DNA from: Marinobacter sp. F4216
Lineage (GTDB): Bacteria > Pseudomonadota > Gammaproteobacteria > Pseudomonadales > Oleiphilaceae
DNA length: 64,000 nt
Reading direction: 5' to 3'
NCBI RefSeq assembly: GCF_019931195.1
Contig: NZ_JAIOUO010000004.1
Coordinates: forward strand, 372,001 to 436,000
Shown: positions 35,019-43,011 of the stretch, piece after piece
Numbering within the stretch: position 1 is the first letter of the stretch
Layout: every line of letters starts with the position of its first letter
The notes under the pieces: model-generated
What the model saw: the letters and a program-made list of their open reading frames with translations, nothing else
Database searches by the model: none
Told to the model about the DNA's origin: nothing
Translations under genes and position numbers: made by a program

Positions 35019-35297
35019 CTAAACCGCCTTGATGATGAGCGCGGCTGCCGCATGGAGTCCCTGGGCGCCAACCTTCACCGAACCGTAACAAATCCTCGCA
35101 ATGCCGTGGTGGGCGTGCTTTACGACCTTAGCCCAGGGTCGCGTGACCGGAATTGCTTCGAGCACATTGAAAGATTCATCGGCTATCGAGAGATGAACTC
35201 GCTGCAGTTTCTGAAAGCCATGGCCAGTTCCCTCTGCCAAAAGATCCGCCAGCCCAAGCCACCATTCGAGTTGATCCTGATGTTCCTGATGATTCAT
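35019..35297 (-). CDS. small ORF coupled to the esterase gene
   Basis: A 92-residue protein, unnamed. The ATG at 35297 overlaps the esterase stop (ATGA), so it is probably co-translated; an ATG at 35306 is also possible. The pattern ADESFNVLEAI...HHGIARICYGSVKVG followed by a hydrophobic helix resembles the N-terminal segment that precedes the hydrolase domain in some related esterases. Here it would be a separate polypeptide encoded behind the enzyme. That resemblance is from memory of the family and is tentative. Confidence 0.6.
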   Translation of the reverse strand: MNHQEHQDQLEWWLGLADLLAEGTGHGFQKLQRVHLSIADESFNVLEAIPVTRPWAKVVKHAHHGIARICYGSVKVGAQGLHAAAALIIKAV

Positions 35298-36217
35298 ACC
35301 AGCCATGCCTCCAGCTGTTCCGCCACACTCGGGTGATGTGCCAGTCGCAGATGATCAACACCCGGAAACGTTGCAACGCCGGCCAACTGCCAGCCCGAAC
35401 GTTTCCGCCCCTGTGCACTGGACAGCTGAACCAGGGCATCGCCGAATAACGCATTCGCGGGATGTTGCCGCGAGCGGGCCAGTAGCCCGCAAACCACGTA
35501 ATGATTCACCCCGGGCAGGAGTGGCGGGTGCTCGCCCTGTTCTGCCAGCACCTCGCCCCGAGAGAGATTGCGAATCCCCTCACTGCGCAGATCAATCATC
35601 TCACCCACCACCTGCAAATAGTCCCTCGGCAACTCGCCCATAAGGTTCGCCAGCGAGTGTGCACCCCGGGCCAGCCACGAACCATCGTGGGGCGAGCCCA
35701 GATAGACGCAGTCGCTGAGCACCCGGGTCCAGCGATGGCCATCTATCCGGCCGTAGTGACAGGCGCTGCGAATCAGCAATCCACCCATGCTGTGACCAAT
35801 AAGAATCAGGCGTTTGACTGGCTTGGGCCACGCCGAAATGAGCTTTTTAAGGAGCACTGACAGGGCCTGACCATTTCGGTAAACGGGTAGCCCGGTGTTG
35901 TAGCGAAGACTTAAATCCGTTGCGCTTCCCGGCAACGCTGCAGCCAGACGCTGGCCATAAGTGCTAAAGCCCGCACCAGCCTTTGAACCCGATATCCGCC
36001 AGACGGTTTCCAGCTCCATCAAACCGTGAATGGAGACGCAGAGAGTTTCGGTCACATTCTCCGGTTGCGGGTTATCCACATCCAGCTCACGACCACTCTC
36101 GATCAAACACATGGAAACAGCCAACGGATTTCGGCGTGACTCAAGCCTGTCGCCAAAAAAGCCACTGGCAATGGCACTGGTCTGGCGTTGCCAGTGCGAT
36201 AGTGAACCTAATGGCAT
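35294..36217 (-). CDS. alpha/beta hydrolase (esterase/lipase-like)
   Basis: A 307-residue serine hydrolase. VSIHGLME is the oxyanion strand, and GHSMGG (about residues 141-146) the nucleophile elbow with the catalytic serine. The candidate acid and histidine lie in the C-terminal part (FPGVDHLRL). The N-terminal FFGDRLESRRNPLA matches the start of PGAP1/triacylglycerol-lipase-like bacterial esterases. No signal peptide is evident. The natural substrate is unknown. Confidence 0.85.
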   Translation of the reverse strand: MPLGSLSHWQRQTSAIASGFFGDRLESRRNPLAVSMCLIESGRELDVDNPQPENVTETLCVSIHGLMELETVWRISGSKAGAGFSTYGQRLAAALPGSATDLSLRYNTGLPVYRNGQALSVLLKKLISAWPKPVKRLILIGHSMGGLLIRSACHYGRIDGHRWTRVLSDCVYLGSPHDGSWLARGAHSLANLMGELPRDYLQVVGEMIDLRSEGIRNLSRGEVLAEQGEHPPLLPGVNHYVVCGLLARSRQHPANALFGDALVQLSSAQGRKRSGWQLAGVATFPGVDHLRLAHHPSVAEQLEAWLV

Positions 36218-36431
36218 GACATCGTTCCTTTGGGACCCTTTCTATCAGCTTACACCTGTTGAGCGGTTGGCGATTGGCTTTGATGGCAGGATTGAGTGGC
36301 TTCAAGAGTCAGCGGGGAAAACTCGACGAAAGCAGCCTCAAGAGTTTCCTCTTTCAGGGCTCTGAACTTCACCATTTCGATGGTGTGGAATAAATCACCG
36401 CCACGATCTTCGATCAAGCCGCTCAAGCAAT

Positions 36432-36465
36432 AAAAAAGGCCCTGAATTCCCTCAGGACCTTTTTC
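36432..36465. terminator. terminator of the PEP-CTERM gene
   Basis: AAAAAAGG-CCCTGA and TCAGGA-CCTTTTT form a stem about 20 bases past the PEP-CTERM stop. A/T runs on both sides make it usable in both directions. Confidence 0.88.
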
Positions 36466-36486
36466 AACAACTTATGGCTGAAACGA

Positions 36487-37071
36487 TTAGGCTTCGGTTT
36501 GTCTGCGGCGTGCAACGCCCAAGCCGGCGAGGCCTAGACCAAGCAGCGCCAACGTTCCGGGTTCTGGAACCGCAGAAGAAGCTGAGAAGGTGAAGCCTGA
36601 CTGATTACTAAATGACCAGTAGCCTTGGGTATCTTCAAAACCTGTAATTTTGAGAAGGCCTTTACCATCCAGCTCAAGGTCGGTGGCGTTTTGGAATTCA
36701 GCTGTCAAGTTCAGCATTTCAAACTCGTAGGTGACACCCGCAAGAGTAAAACTCCAAAGAGGGTTTACTAATGAATAGAAGGGGTCATAAACAATGTCGC
36801 TCATGGTGACAGCCGTACCTTCTGTGCCATCGTAATCACCAGTAGTCACAATATTTTTTCCAGGGGGCTCTCCGAGAACCGTAACACCGAAAAAAGACAA
36901 CCTATCACCGGCTGCTAGTTGGTCAGAAACAACGGTGCCAGTGCTATCTGTGACGTAGTAGCCACCGGTAAAGCCGATCTGGCCACTGATATAGGGAAGG
37001 GCAGAAGCACTGGTGGCTGTCAAAGAAGCCACTGCGAAACCGGCACCCATCACCAAGTTTTTAAGTTCCAT
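36487..37071 (-). CDS. PEP-CTERM sorting domain protein
   Basis: A 194-residue exported protein. A signal peptide covers 1-25 (ATSASA-LP). A beta-rich body follows, and the C-terminal sorting tail is VPEPGTLALLGLGLAGLGVARRR, the exosortase recognition signal. ATG 37071 has GAGGAA seven bases ahead; the longer frame to 37173 crosses the leader RNA. The exosortase is not in this window. Expression appears to pass through a sigma-54 promoter and a candidate cyclic-di-GMP riboswitch. The role is unknown; such proteins are often exopolysaccharide-associated. Confidence 0.92.
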   Translation of the reverse strand: MELKNLVMGAGFAVASLTATSASALPYISGQIGFTGGYYVTDSTGTVVSDQLAAGDRLSFFGVTVLGEPPGKNIVTTGDYDGTEGTAVTMSDIVYDPFYSLVNPLWSFTLAGVTYEFEMLNLTAEFQNATDLELDGKGLLKITGFEDTQGYWSFSNQSGFTFSASSAVPEPGTLALLGLGLAGLGVARRRQTEA

Positions 37072-37094
37072 CTCAATTTCCTCGAGGTTTTTAC

Positions 37095-37198
37095 ACTCAG
37101 GAATGTAACCTGGCTGTCTCTCGGGCTCCGGTCGCCCGGTTTTGAGATCCTCGGTTTTCCGCCCCAACCTCATGGTTGGTTTGGCCTCTTCCTTGAGT
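37095..37198 (-). ncRNA. candidate cyclic-di-GMP-I (GEMM-I) riboswitch
   Basis: The leader RNA has the GEMM-I layout. Outer stem: ACTCA-A-GGAA (37198-37189) pairs with TTCC-TGAGT (37103-37095). Next comes GGCCAAACC, a short hairpin AACC/GGTT, then GGGGCGGAAAACC (compare GGGACGCAAAGCC). A second arm TCTC/GAGA follows, then the conserved ACAGCCAGGTTAC. It ends 23 bases before the start codon, and CCTCGAGG just after it could mask the GAGG ribosome-binding site. Recognition is by eye; a covariance search would settle it. Confidence 0.72.
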
Positions 37199-37240
37199 TT
37201 ATAAGGTTAAGTCTTGAGCATTACGCTCACCCTGACAGGA

Positions 37241-37257
37241 AGCATTAATTAGGCCAG
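37241..37257 (-). promoter_or_regulatory. sigma-54 promoter of the PEP-CTERM gene
   Basis: On the minus strand: CTGGCCTAATTAATGCTT, with exact GG-N10-GC spacing and TGCT at -12. PEP-CTERM genes are known to be driven by sigma-54 with the PrsK/PrsR pair in several bacteria. Transcription would start near 37230, just ahead of the candidate riboswitch. Confidence 0.65.
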
Positions 37258-37718
37258 AAACTTATGTGTATGAATTTATTTAGAAAATATGACGCCCGAG
37301 TTTTTCGATAATTTTAATGTAAATTTTTTCGACATGACCGAGCACGAGGTGAGAGATGTATCGGCGCAGCCGATACGAAGGGAGACACGCGGGTCACAAG
37401 CCTGACCGGGGAGCTTGTCCAGCTAGCCTGACTCCGGGAAGCACCTTTTACCATTCCGTTGCACTCAGGAGGCTTCCATCCTAGCCTGCCACCAAACCCC
37501 CGTAGCTTCATCACTTCGTTCGTCAGCACACACTTCCGCAAACTCCGCATAGAGCAACAAACTCGGAACTCCGCGCTGATTACCACAAACGATTTCGCTC
37601 AGGTGCCGTAAGGCATTACTGAGCTCGATTCTGTCCGATTCCAGCATGGACTGGGACCAGCGAGCGTCGCCGAAAGTGCACTTAGACAAACCTTCGTTCG
37701 ACGTTCGGGATCAGACAA
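37258..37718. other. 460-base stretch without a confident gene
   Basis: It holds an AT-rich tract (37260-37335), the hairpin GTATCGGC-GCA-GCCGATAC (about 37357-37375), and a minus-strand open frame at 37465-37689 (74 codons, SDRIELSNALRHLSEI...). The frame has plausible composition but no family, no good ribosome-binding site and an overlapping competing frame. It may be a gene remnant. Confidence 0.4.
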
Positions 37719-38210
37719 TTACCGTCGCTTTGGCGTCCAGGCCCAGATCATCGCCAGCTCGATGGGCTCCTTGCCCTCACTGTCTCGGATAGTCACCGGC
37801 ACAGTCACCTCGCCCTTGTCCTCCATGCGAATCCGCTCCCGCTGCTCAGCCGTCAGGTAAGCCTCGACGGTCATGTCTCCCTTGGCCCGACGGGTATATT
37901 CGGCCTGGGCAGTCTTGATCACGGGAACCTTGTCATCCGACACATTCATGCCCACCAGAAACCCGGTAGCGGACTCGGCCAGCAACAGGGAAGCAACGGC
38001 ATGGACACCGCCAATGTGATTCTGTACCCGACGCTTGTTGACCAGACGGATCACGCAGCGGTCGTGATCCAGCGACTCAATACGAATGCCTGCGGTGCCG
38101 GTAAACGGAACCACCTTGCCGAAAAACAGGGTCAATGCCCGGGACCGGGCAAACTCGGGCAAGGTGTTGATCTTGTCCACAATACCAGACAGCTTATTGG
38201 TGCCAGCCAT
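37719..38210 (-). CDS. DUF4442 hotdog-fold thioesterase-like protein
   Basis: A 163-residue protein of the DUF4442/PaaI-like hotdog superfamily. The pattern NHIGGVHAVASLLLAESATGFLVGMN (in parts) is the hotdog helix with the usual active-site region. Start ATG 38210 (MAGTNKL) follows GGGGATT; the longer frame to 38258 is less likely. The family is thioesterase-like with unassigned substrate. It is divergent from the acyl-CoA-binding protein gene, a suggestive acyl-CoA link. Confidence 0.82.
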   Translation of the reverse strand: MAGTNKLSGIVDKINTLPEFARSRALTLFFGKVVPFTGTAGIRIESLDHDRCVIRLVNKRRVQNHIGGVHAVASLLLAESATGFLVGMNVSDDKVPVIKTAQAEYTRRAKGDMTVEAYLTAEQRERIRMEDKGEVTVPVTIRDSEGKEPIELAMIWAWTPKRR

Positions 38211-38360
38211 AAATAAATCCCCATAAAAACAGCTTTTTGGCTCCGGACGATACCCCATTCCCCGGCGTAAAGGAACGCCCGGTCATGACGGGATGAAAGC
38301 AGGCCGGTATACTCAGCGAGACTTCTGTGGGATACCGCACTGACCGATAAGGAGATGGAA

Positions 38361-38621
38361 ATGAGTGACCTGAAAGCCCAGTTTGATGAGGCCGTTAACT
38401 ACATCCAGACAGCCGAAGGCGATTTTCAGCCGTCAAACGAAATGAAGCTTGAGTTTTATGCTCTGTACAAGCAGGCCACCGAGGGCGACGTGTCTGGTAA
38501 ACGTCCGGGCATGATGGATTTTGTGGGCCGTGCAAAATACGACGCTTGGGAAAAGCTCAAAGGCCTGTCCAACGAGGACGCCATGCAGCAGTACATCGAC
38601 AAGCTCAACGCCCTGAAGTAA
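38361..38621 (+). CDS. acyl-CoA-binding protein
   Basis: An 86-residue four-helix ACBP that binds long-chain acyl-CoA esters. Conserved features are FYALYKQATEGD, the lysine region and KYDAWEKLKGLSNEDAMQQYI. ATG 38361 has AAGGAG seven bases ahead and matches the usual ACBP start. It is a monocistronic gene with a short leader. The context of an acyl desaturase and PlsC elsewhere in the window is general only. Confidence 0.94.
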   Translation: MSDLKAQFDEAVNYIQTAEGDFQPSNEMKLEFYALYKQATEGDVSGKRPGMMDFVGRAKYDAWEKLKGLSNEDAMQQYIDKLNALK

Positions 38622-38748
38622 TCCTGCGGGATCCCGGCTGCCCCTGCCGGGATCCAACCTCAACTGCCATTTTTGCGTCCGCTACACGTTTGTCATAGAA
38701 TCCGCGGCATATAATAAAAACGCACAACAAGCACGACAGAGATCTACC

Positions 38749-39060
38749 ATGGAGAATACCCAAGCGCTGGACCAATCCCAGCCGGGCCTTTCAAAGCGCG
38801 TCAAAAAAGCCATTGAACGTCAGCAGCTGAGTCAGCGAACCGAACAAAGTTACCTGCACTGGATTACCCGATTCATCACATTCCACGATTGTCAGGATCC
38901 AGAGATGCTGGCCGAGGAGGAGCAGCACGCATTTCTGCGCTATCTGGACGAACGAGCCCAGGTATCGAGGGCAAGGCTGAATCAGGCGAAACAGGCACTC
39001 GTCTTTTTCTACGAGGATGTTCTGGACAAGGTCGAGTCAAGGGATACGGCTGCAGCTTGA
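38749..39060 (+). CDS. orphan integrase SAM-like (core-binding) domain protein
   Basis: A 103-residue protein made only of the N-terminal SAM-like DNA-binding domain of tyrosine recombinases (LSQRTEQSYLHWITRFITFH, and the second helix pair with LRYLDERAQVSRARLNQAKQAL). No catalytic domain follows in any frame, and no attachment sites are seen. It resembles the N-terminus of the intI remnant at 7 kb. AGAGA precedes the ATG. It may be a domesticated DNA-binding protein or a recombinase fragment. Confidence 0.8.
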   Translation: MENTQALDQSQPGLSKRVKKAIERQQLSQRTEQSYLHWITRFITFHDCQDPEMLAEEEQHAFLRYLDERAQVSRARLNQAKQALVFFYEDVLDKVESRDTAAA

Positions 39061-39083
39061 GGCAGCCCTGCCTTCAGTGCGGC

Positions 39084-39551
39084 CTAGCGCTCCATCATAT
39101 TGATATTCTGGTTTTGGATGGTTCGGTTCTGCGGCAAGCGAAGTTGGAAGCCCGTGGTGTGATTGACGCCCGGAATTGATTTCGGGTTAGCAAACTGGAA
39201 TTCCACGGGAACCTCGGAACGGCCAAGATCGGTTCGGCGATCCCGTGGCTCCAATGCCAGCGGATCCAGATAGAAATCGTCGTCCGTTGCTGGTTTCACT
39301 GGCACACCGGCAGCCGGCGCCGACAGCCCACCTTCAATCACCGTATCCGCCAGCGCGTCCTCCTCTATGGAACGAAACGGGATGGTATCGATGGTTGAAC
39401 GCTCTTCGTACTCAAACACCCCATCGTCAACGAAAGGGCTCTCACTCTGAGCAATTGCGATAACCGAGCAACCGAATAAGCCGGCAATCAGTCCCGATTG
39501 CCAAAGTCGGTTTCTACTCCTACGTGACCGTTGTTCTGTGTCCTGTTCCAT
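39084..39551 (-). CDS. hypothetical exported protein
   Basis: A 155-residue protein with a basic N-terminus (RSRRSRNR) and one hydrophobic segment (about 17-34, ending AIAQSES), so it is either secreted or anchored by its N-terminus. The rest is acidic and low in hydrophobics, with no family I recognise. AGGGA precedes the ATG. It is convergent with the orphan integrase-domain gene. Confidence 0.65.
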   Translation of the reverse strand: MEQDTEQRSRRSRNRLWQSGLIAGLFGCSVIAIAQSESPFVDDGVFEYEERSTIDTIPFRSIEEDALADTVIEGGLSAPAAGVPVKPATDDDFYLDPLALEPRDRRTDLGRSEVPVEFQFANPKSIPGVNHTTGFQLRLPQNRTIQNQNINMMER

Positions 39552-39661
39552 GACTCAATCCCTGGCTGACAATTCCCTTCAAGCCTAGCATGCCAATCTC
39601 CGGACATATTATCGCCTCAGCGGCCAGATTGCTCAAAAAAGCGTCAACGATGTGACGCTTT

Positions 39662-40177
39662 TCACCCAAGCCGATCCGGTGACCGGTATCGAATCGCCGA
39701 AATCACCACGGTTTTCCATCCTTCCGGAGTGCGTACACTGACCTCATCGTCCAGGCGCTTTCCAATCAGCGCCCGGGCCATAGGCGAGTTGATACTCAGA
39801 TAACGTCTGGTCAAATCAAACTCGTCAGCGCCGACCAATCGATATTCCTGCTCCTCACCCGACTCCTCTTCGATCGTTACCCAGGCACCGAAGAACACTT
39901 TCTCCTGATCATCAGGCAAACGGTCAACCACCGTGACTTCTTCCAGGCGCTTACTCAGAAACCGAACCCGGCGATCGATCTCCCGCAACTGTTTCTTGCC
40001 GTAGATGTATTCGGCATTCTCGGAGCGGTCACCCAATGCGGCCGCTTCTCGCACAGCCTGGGTCACTTCAGGCCGTTTCGTTTTCCACAAGTACTGCAAT
40101 TCATCCCGCAGGGCCCGTTCACCTTCCGGAGTGATATAGCGCGGCCGATTGCCGCCGGCGTTTGATGTGTTACTCAT
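39662..40177 (-). CDS. greB: transcription elongation factor GreB
   Basis: A 171-residue Gre factor that stimulates RNA cleavage in backtracked RNA polymerase. The N-terminal coiled coil (about 8-85) carries the cleavage loop acidic residues in LGDRSENAEYIYGKKQLREIDRR, and the C-terminal FKBP-like domain follows. YITPEGERALRDEL and the YIYGKKQL variant mark it as GreB rather than GreA. Start ATG 40177 (MSNTSN) has AGGA ahead. A terminator lies in its leader. Confidence 0.93.
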   Translation of the reverse strand: MSNTSNAGGNRPRYITPEGERALRDELQYLWKTKRPEVTQAVREAAALGDRSENAEYIYGKKQLREIDRRVRFLSKRLEEVTVVDRLPDDQEKVFFGAWVTIEEESGEEQEYRLVGADEFDLTRRYLSINSPMARALIGKRLDDEVSVRTPEGWKTVVISAIRYRSPDRLG

Positions 40178-40214
40178 CAATCCTGACCTTGTTCTGGGTA
40201 CCGAAAATGCGGGC

Positions 40215-40240
40215 AAAAAAAACCCCGTAATCCACGGGGT
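40215..40240 (-). terminator. intrinsic terminator in the greB leader
   Basis: ACCCCGT-AATCC-ACGGGGT followed on the minus strand by eight T residues. It ends 37 bases upstream of the greB start, with no gene on that strand upstream, so it would stop greB's own leader transcript. It resembles the leader-terminator arrangement known for E. coli greA (GraL). Confidence 0.85.
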
Positions 40241-40464
40241 AAGGCTAGCGCTGTGCTGGAGGGGTAAGCAAGAAACCTAGGGTTCTCGCTTTGGTGAGTC
40301 CAATATCTATTATGCACAGCCAGCGTTACCGCCGAATGGCTCATTGATTACCTTTTAGACAGAGATTAGCTAATGCGGAAGGAAATTAGGTTGCACACTC
40401 TAGGGACCAGAGTTAGGTTGCGGGATAATTGATCTTCCACGCTTGTCTGTCACGGAGTTTCCCG

Positions 40465-40746
40465 ATGAACACCCAGAAATTACTGAACCTTGCCCTCGAG
40501 GGCATCGACAACCTCGGCTATCACCTCGATCAGTTCGGTGTCACCGGTAAGGTTAACCGACACAACATCGCGGCCTTTCTGGCGGCAGAGCAAAAGCATC
40601 TTGAGGGCGAATGGGACAGCCTGCAGGCCAAGTTCGGTCGCCGTCGTTCCCAGGTTGAGCAGCTTACCCATGGGTTGGAAAGTCGAGCTGAAAGCCTGAT
40701 CGCCCCTGTACTGGAGCGGGTTAACAGCTTCCGCGCCAAGTCCTGA
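40465..40746 (+). CDS. hypothetical protein
   Basis: A 93-residue, probably helical cytosolic protein of unknown family (MNTQKLLNLALEGIDNLGYH...). ATG 40465 has GGAG eight bases ahead; the longer frame to 40429 is unlikely. It ends three bases before the convergent histidine kinase gene. No function is suggested by the neighbours. Confidence 0.7.
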   Translation: MNTQKLLNLALEGIDNLGYHLDQFGVTGKVNRHNIAAFLAAEQKHLEGEWDSLQAKFGRRRSQVEQLTHGLESRAESLIAPVLERVNSFRAKS

Positions 40747-40748
40747 TA

Positions 40749-42230
40749 TCAACCGTCACTGGTTTCAGCCGGGTGGCGGGTTTCAGAGTTGCCCGCCGGC
40801 GCGGGCAACTCGGCTGACGTTGTCTTGATGCGCTTTCGTACGCCGGTGAATGCCGGCATATGCACGGATACCGTCAAACCTGGCGGATTTTTACCTGGAT
40901 AGGTATCGGTCAGGACAATCTGGCCCTGATGAATCTCCGACACGGCACTGACGAGGCTCAAACCCAGGCCATTGCCGGGGAGCGACCGGCTTTTGCCCAC
41001 CCGGTAAAAGCGCTGGAATATCTGGTCCTTCTCTTCATCCGGAACACCAATCCCGCTGTCACTGACCTCAAACACCGCATCACCACCGGACTTCCTTACC
41101 ACGACGCCTATCGTGCCTTTCTCCGGCGTGTACTTGATCGCGTTATCGATAAGATTGCTGACCATCTGGAACAGCAAATCCCGGTCGCCCTCGATCATCA
41201 CGCCTTTTTCCAGTTGCTGCTCGAATACCTGATCCTTGTCTTCTGCCAGCGCCTCGTAAAGTTCGCAGGCGTCAGTGACCAGCTCATCCAGCGACACCAC
41301 CTTCATGTCGGCAGTGTTGCCGCGGGTTTCCAGGCGGGCAATCCGTAACAACGCGTTGAAAGTAGACAGCAGCTGATCCGCCTCTGCAACGGCTCGACCA
41401 GCCTGCTCCCGGGCTTCGTCGTTGTCTACCGACAACAAGGTATTCTCCAGCTGGTTACGCAGGCGGGTCAGCGGCGTGCGCAGGTCATGGGCAATGTTAT
41501 CGGAGACATGCCGAATGCCTTCCATGAGATACACGATACGGTCGAGCATCCGGTTAAGGTTGTCGGCCAGCTGATCAAAATCGTCATCCGTGCCCCGGGT
41601 AGGAATCCGCAACGACAGGTGGCCATTCATGATCCGGCGGGAGGTGTTGTTGATGACCTCAATTCGGCGAGTGGTGCTTCGGCTCATCAGGAACCCGCCC
41701 AGAAGAGCCAGCGCCAGAGTGATGCCCATCCCCCAGTTGATGGCGGTTTCAATAACCCGCTTCAGGCTGGTGAGGTCATCCACATCCCGTCCCACCAACA
41801 GGCGCAAACCGCCCTGCACTTCAAAGATCCGGGCACGGGCAAGCCGTTGCGGCCCACTCCAGCCAACACTTTCGTCTAGGGTAAAGTTGATCCAGCCGCT
41901 TTCCGAGCGAGTGCCCTGAGGCCAGGATTCGATGTTCCCCGCCAGCTTCAGGAAGTCGTCGGTCGTCAGGAGATAAATGGATTTGGCGTTGGGGTCGCGG
42001 GCCACGCGTTCACGGATGATAGTAATCAGACCGTTCACGCCCCGGCCCCGATACTGCTCGGCCAGCCCGGCCACTTCCGCCTCGATGGTTTCATCGGTCT
42101 GGGCGGTCATGAACCCGGCCGTTCGCCAGTATATGAATGCGAGCAACAGAAAGACCGAGGTGGCAAACACCACCATGTAAAGAAGGGCAAGCTGGAAGGA
42201 AGACGTCCGAAGCTGGCTAAGCAGTTTCAC
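40749..42230 (-). CDS. sensor histidine kinase
   Basis: A 493-residue membrane kinase: helix 1 (about 11-32), periplasmic domain (about 35-155), helix 2 (about 165-185), HAMP (about 185-240), H-box SDNIAHDLRTPLTRLRNQ, and an ATPase with NLIDNAIKYTP and the G-boxes DSGIGV and GNGLGLSLV. GTG 42230 overlaps the end of the response regulator gene and is taken as start. Similar to envelope-stress or QseC/PhoQ-like kinases; the signal is unknown. Confidence 0.88.
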   Translation of the reverse strand: MKLLSQLRTSSFQLALLYMVVFATSVFLLLAFIYWRTAGFMTAQTDETIEAEVAGLAEQYRGRGVNGLITIIRERVARDPNAKSIYLLTTDDFLKLAGNIESWPQGTRSESGWINFTLDESVGWSGPQRLARARIFEVQGGLRLLVGRDVDDLTSLKRVIETAINWGMGITLALALLGGFLMSRSTTRRIEVINNTSRRIMNGHLSLRIPTRGTDDDFDQLADNLNRMLDRIVYLMEGIRHVSDNIAHDLRTPLTRLRNQLENTLLSVDNDEAREQAGRAVAEADQLLSTFNALLRIARLETRGNTADMKVVSLDELVTDACELYEALAEDKDQVFEQQLEKGVMIEGDRDLLFQMVSNLIDNAIKYTPEKGTIGVVVRKSGGDAVFEVSDSGIGVPDEEKDQIFQRFYRVGKSRSLPGNGLGLSLVSAVSEIHQGQIVLTDTYPGKNPPGLTVSVHMPAFTGVRKRIKTTSAELPAPAGNSETRHPAETSDG

Positions 42231-42903
42231 GAAGCATGTACCCGGCACCGCGTACGGTTTGCAGCAGGGGTGTGTCGAACTCTTTGTCGATCTTTGCCCG
42301 CAGACGACTGATGTGTACGTCGATCACGTTGGTCTGGGGATCGAAGTGGTAGTCCCACACCTTCTCCAGCAACATGGTCCGGGTAACCACCTGGCCAGCA
42401 TTACGCATCAGGTATTCCAGCAACCGGAATTCCCTCGGCTGTACATCAATGTTCTGTCCGGCCCGCTTGACGGTTCGAGCCAGCAGATCCATTTCCAGAT
42501 CCGCGACCCGCAGAACCGTTTCCGTCTCCGCTGCCTGACGGTTCCGACGGACAAGGGACTCAATACGTGCGAGCAGTTCCGTAAATGAGAAGGGCTTGGT
42601 CAGGTAATCATCCCCACCACCGCGCAGGCCTTCAACACGATCATCCACATCTCCCAGGGCGCTCAGAATAAGCACGGGCACCTGATTCCCGGTGGCTCGG
42701 ACCGTCTTGATAATTGACAGGCCGTCCATACCCGGAAGCATGCGGTCGACGATCATGATGTCGTATTCCTCACTGGCCGCCATCATCATGCCCTCCTTGC
42801 CATCGGCAGCATGATCAACAACAAAATCAGACTCCCTGAGCCCCTTCACCAGATAATTGGCTACGTCCTGGTCGTCTTCGATTACCAGCGCTTTCACCGG
42901 CAT
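42217..42903 (-). CDS. OmpR-family response regulator
   Basis: A 228-residue regulator with receiver (about 3-115; ALVIEDDQ and MIVDRMLPGMDG holding the phospho-acceptor aspartate) and a winged-helix output domain (about 130-225; REFRLLEYLMRNAG...). ATG 42903 (MPVKAL) is preceded closely by GGAGG; the longer frame to 42975 is not supported. It overlaps its kinase by 14 bases. Target genes cannot be read from the sequence. Confidence 0.88.
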   Translation of the reverse strand: MPVKALVIEDDQDVANYLVKGLRESDFVVDHAADGKEGMMMAASEEYDIMIVDRMLPGMDGLSIIKTVRATGNQVPVLILSALGDVDDRVEGLRGGGDDYLTKPFSFTELLARIESLVRRNRQAAETETVLRVADLEMDLLARTVKRAGQNIDVQPREFRLLEYLMRNAGQVVTRTMLLEKVWDYHFDPQTNVIDVHISRLRAKIDKEFDTPLLQTVRGAGYMLRETA

Positions 42904-43011
42904 ATCCTCCCGATATCGGATTACGTTCAATGGCAACAAGGGTACGAAGAACTCCGGAATCCGGCCAGTTACCATCTTGTAAGAGGGTGTCGCCTAAAGC
43001 GACGGGCGAAA

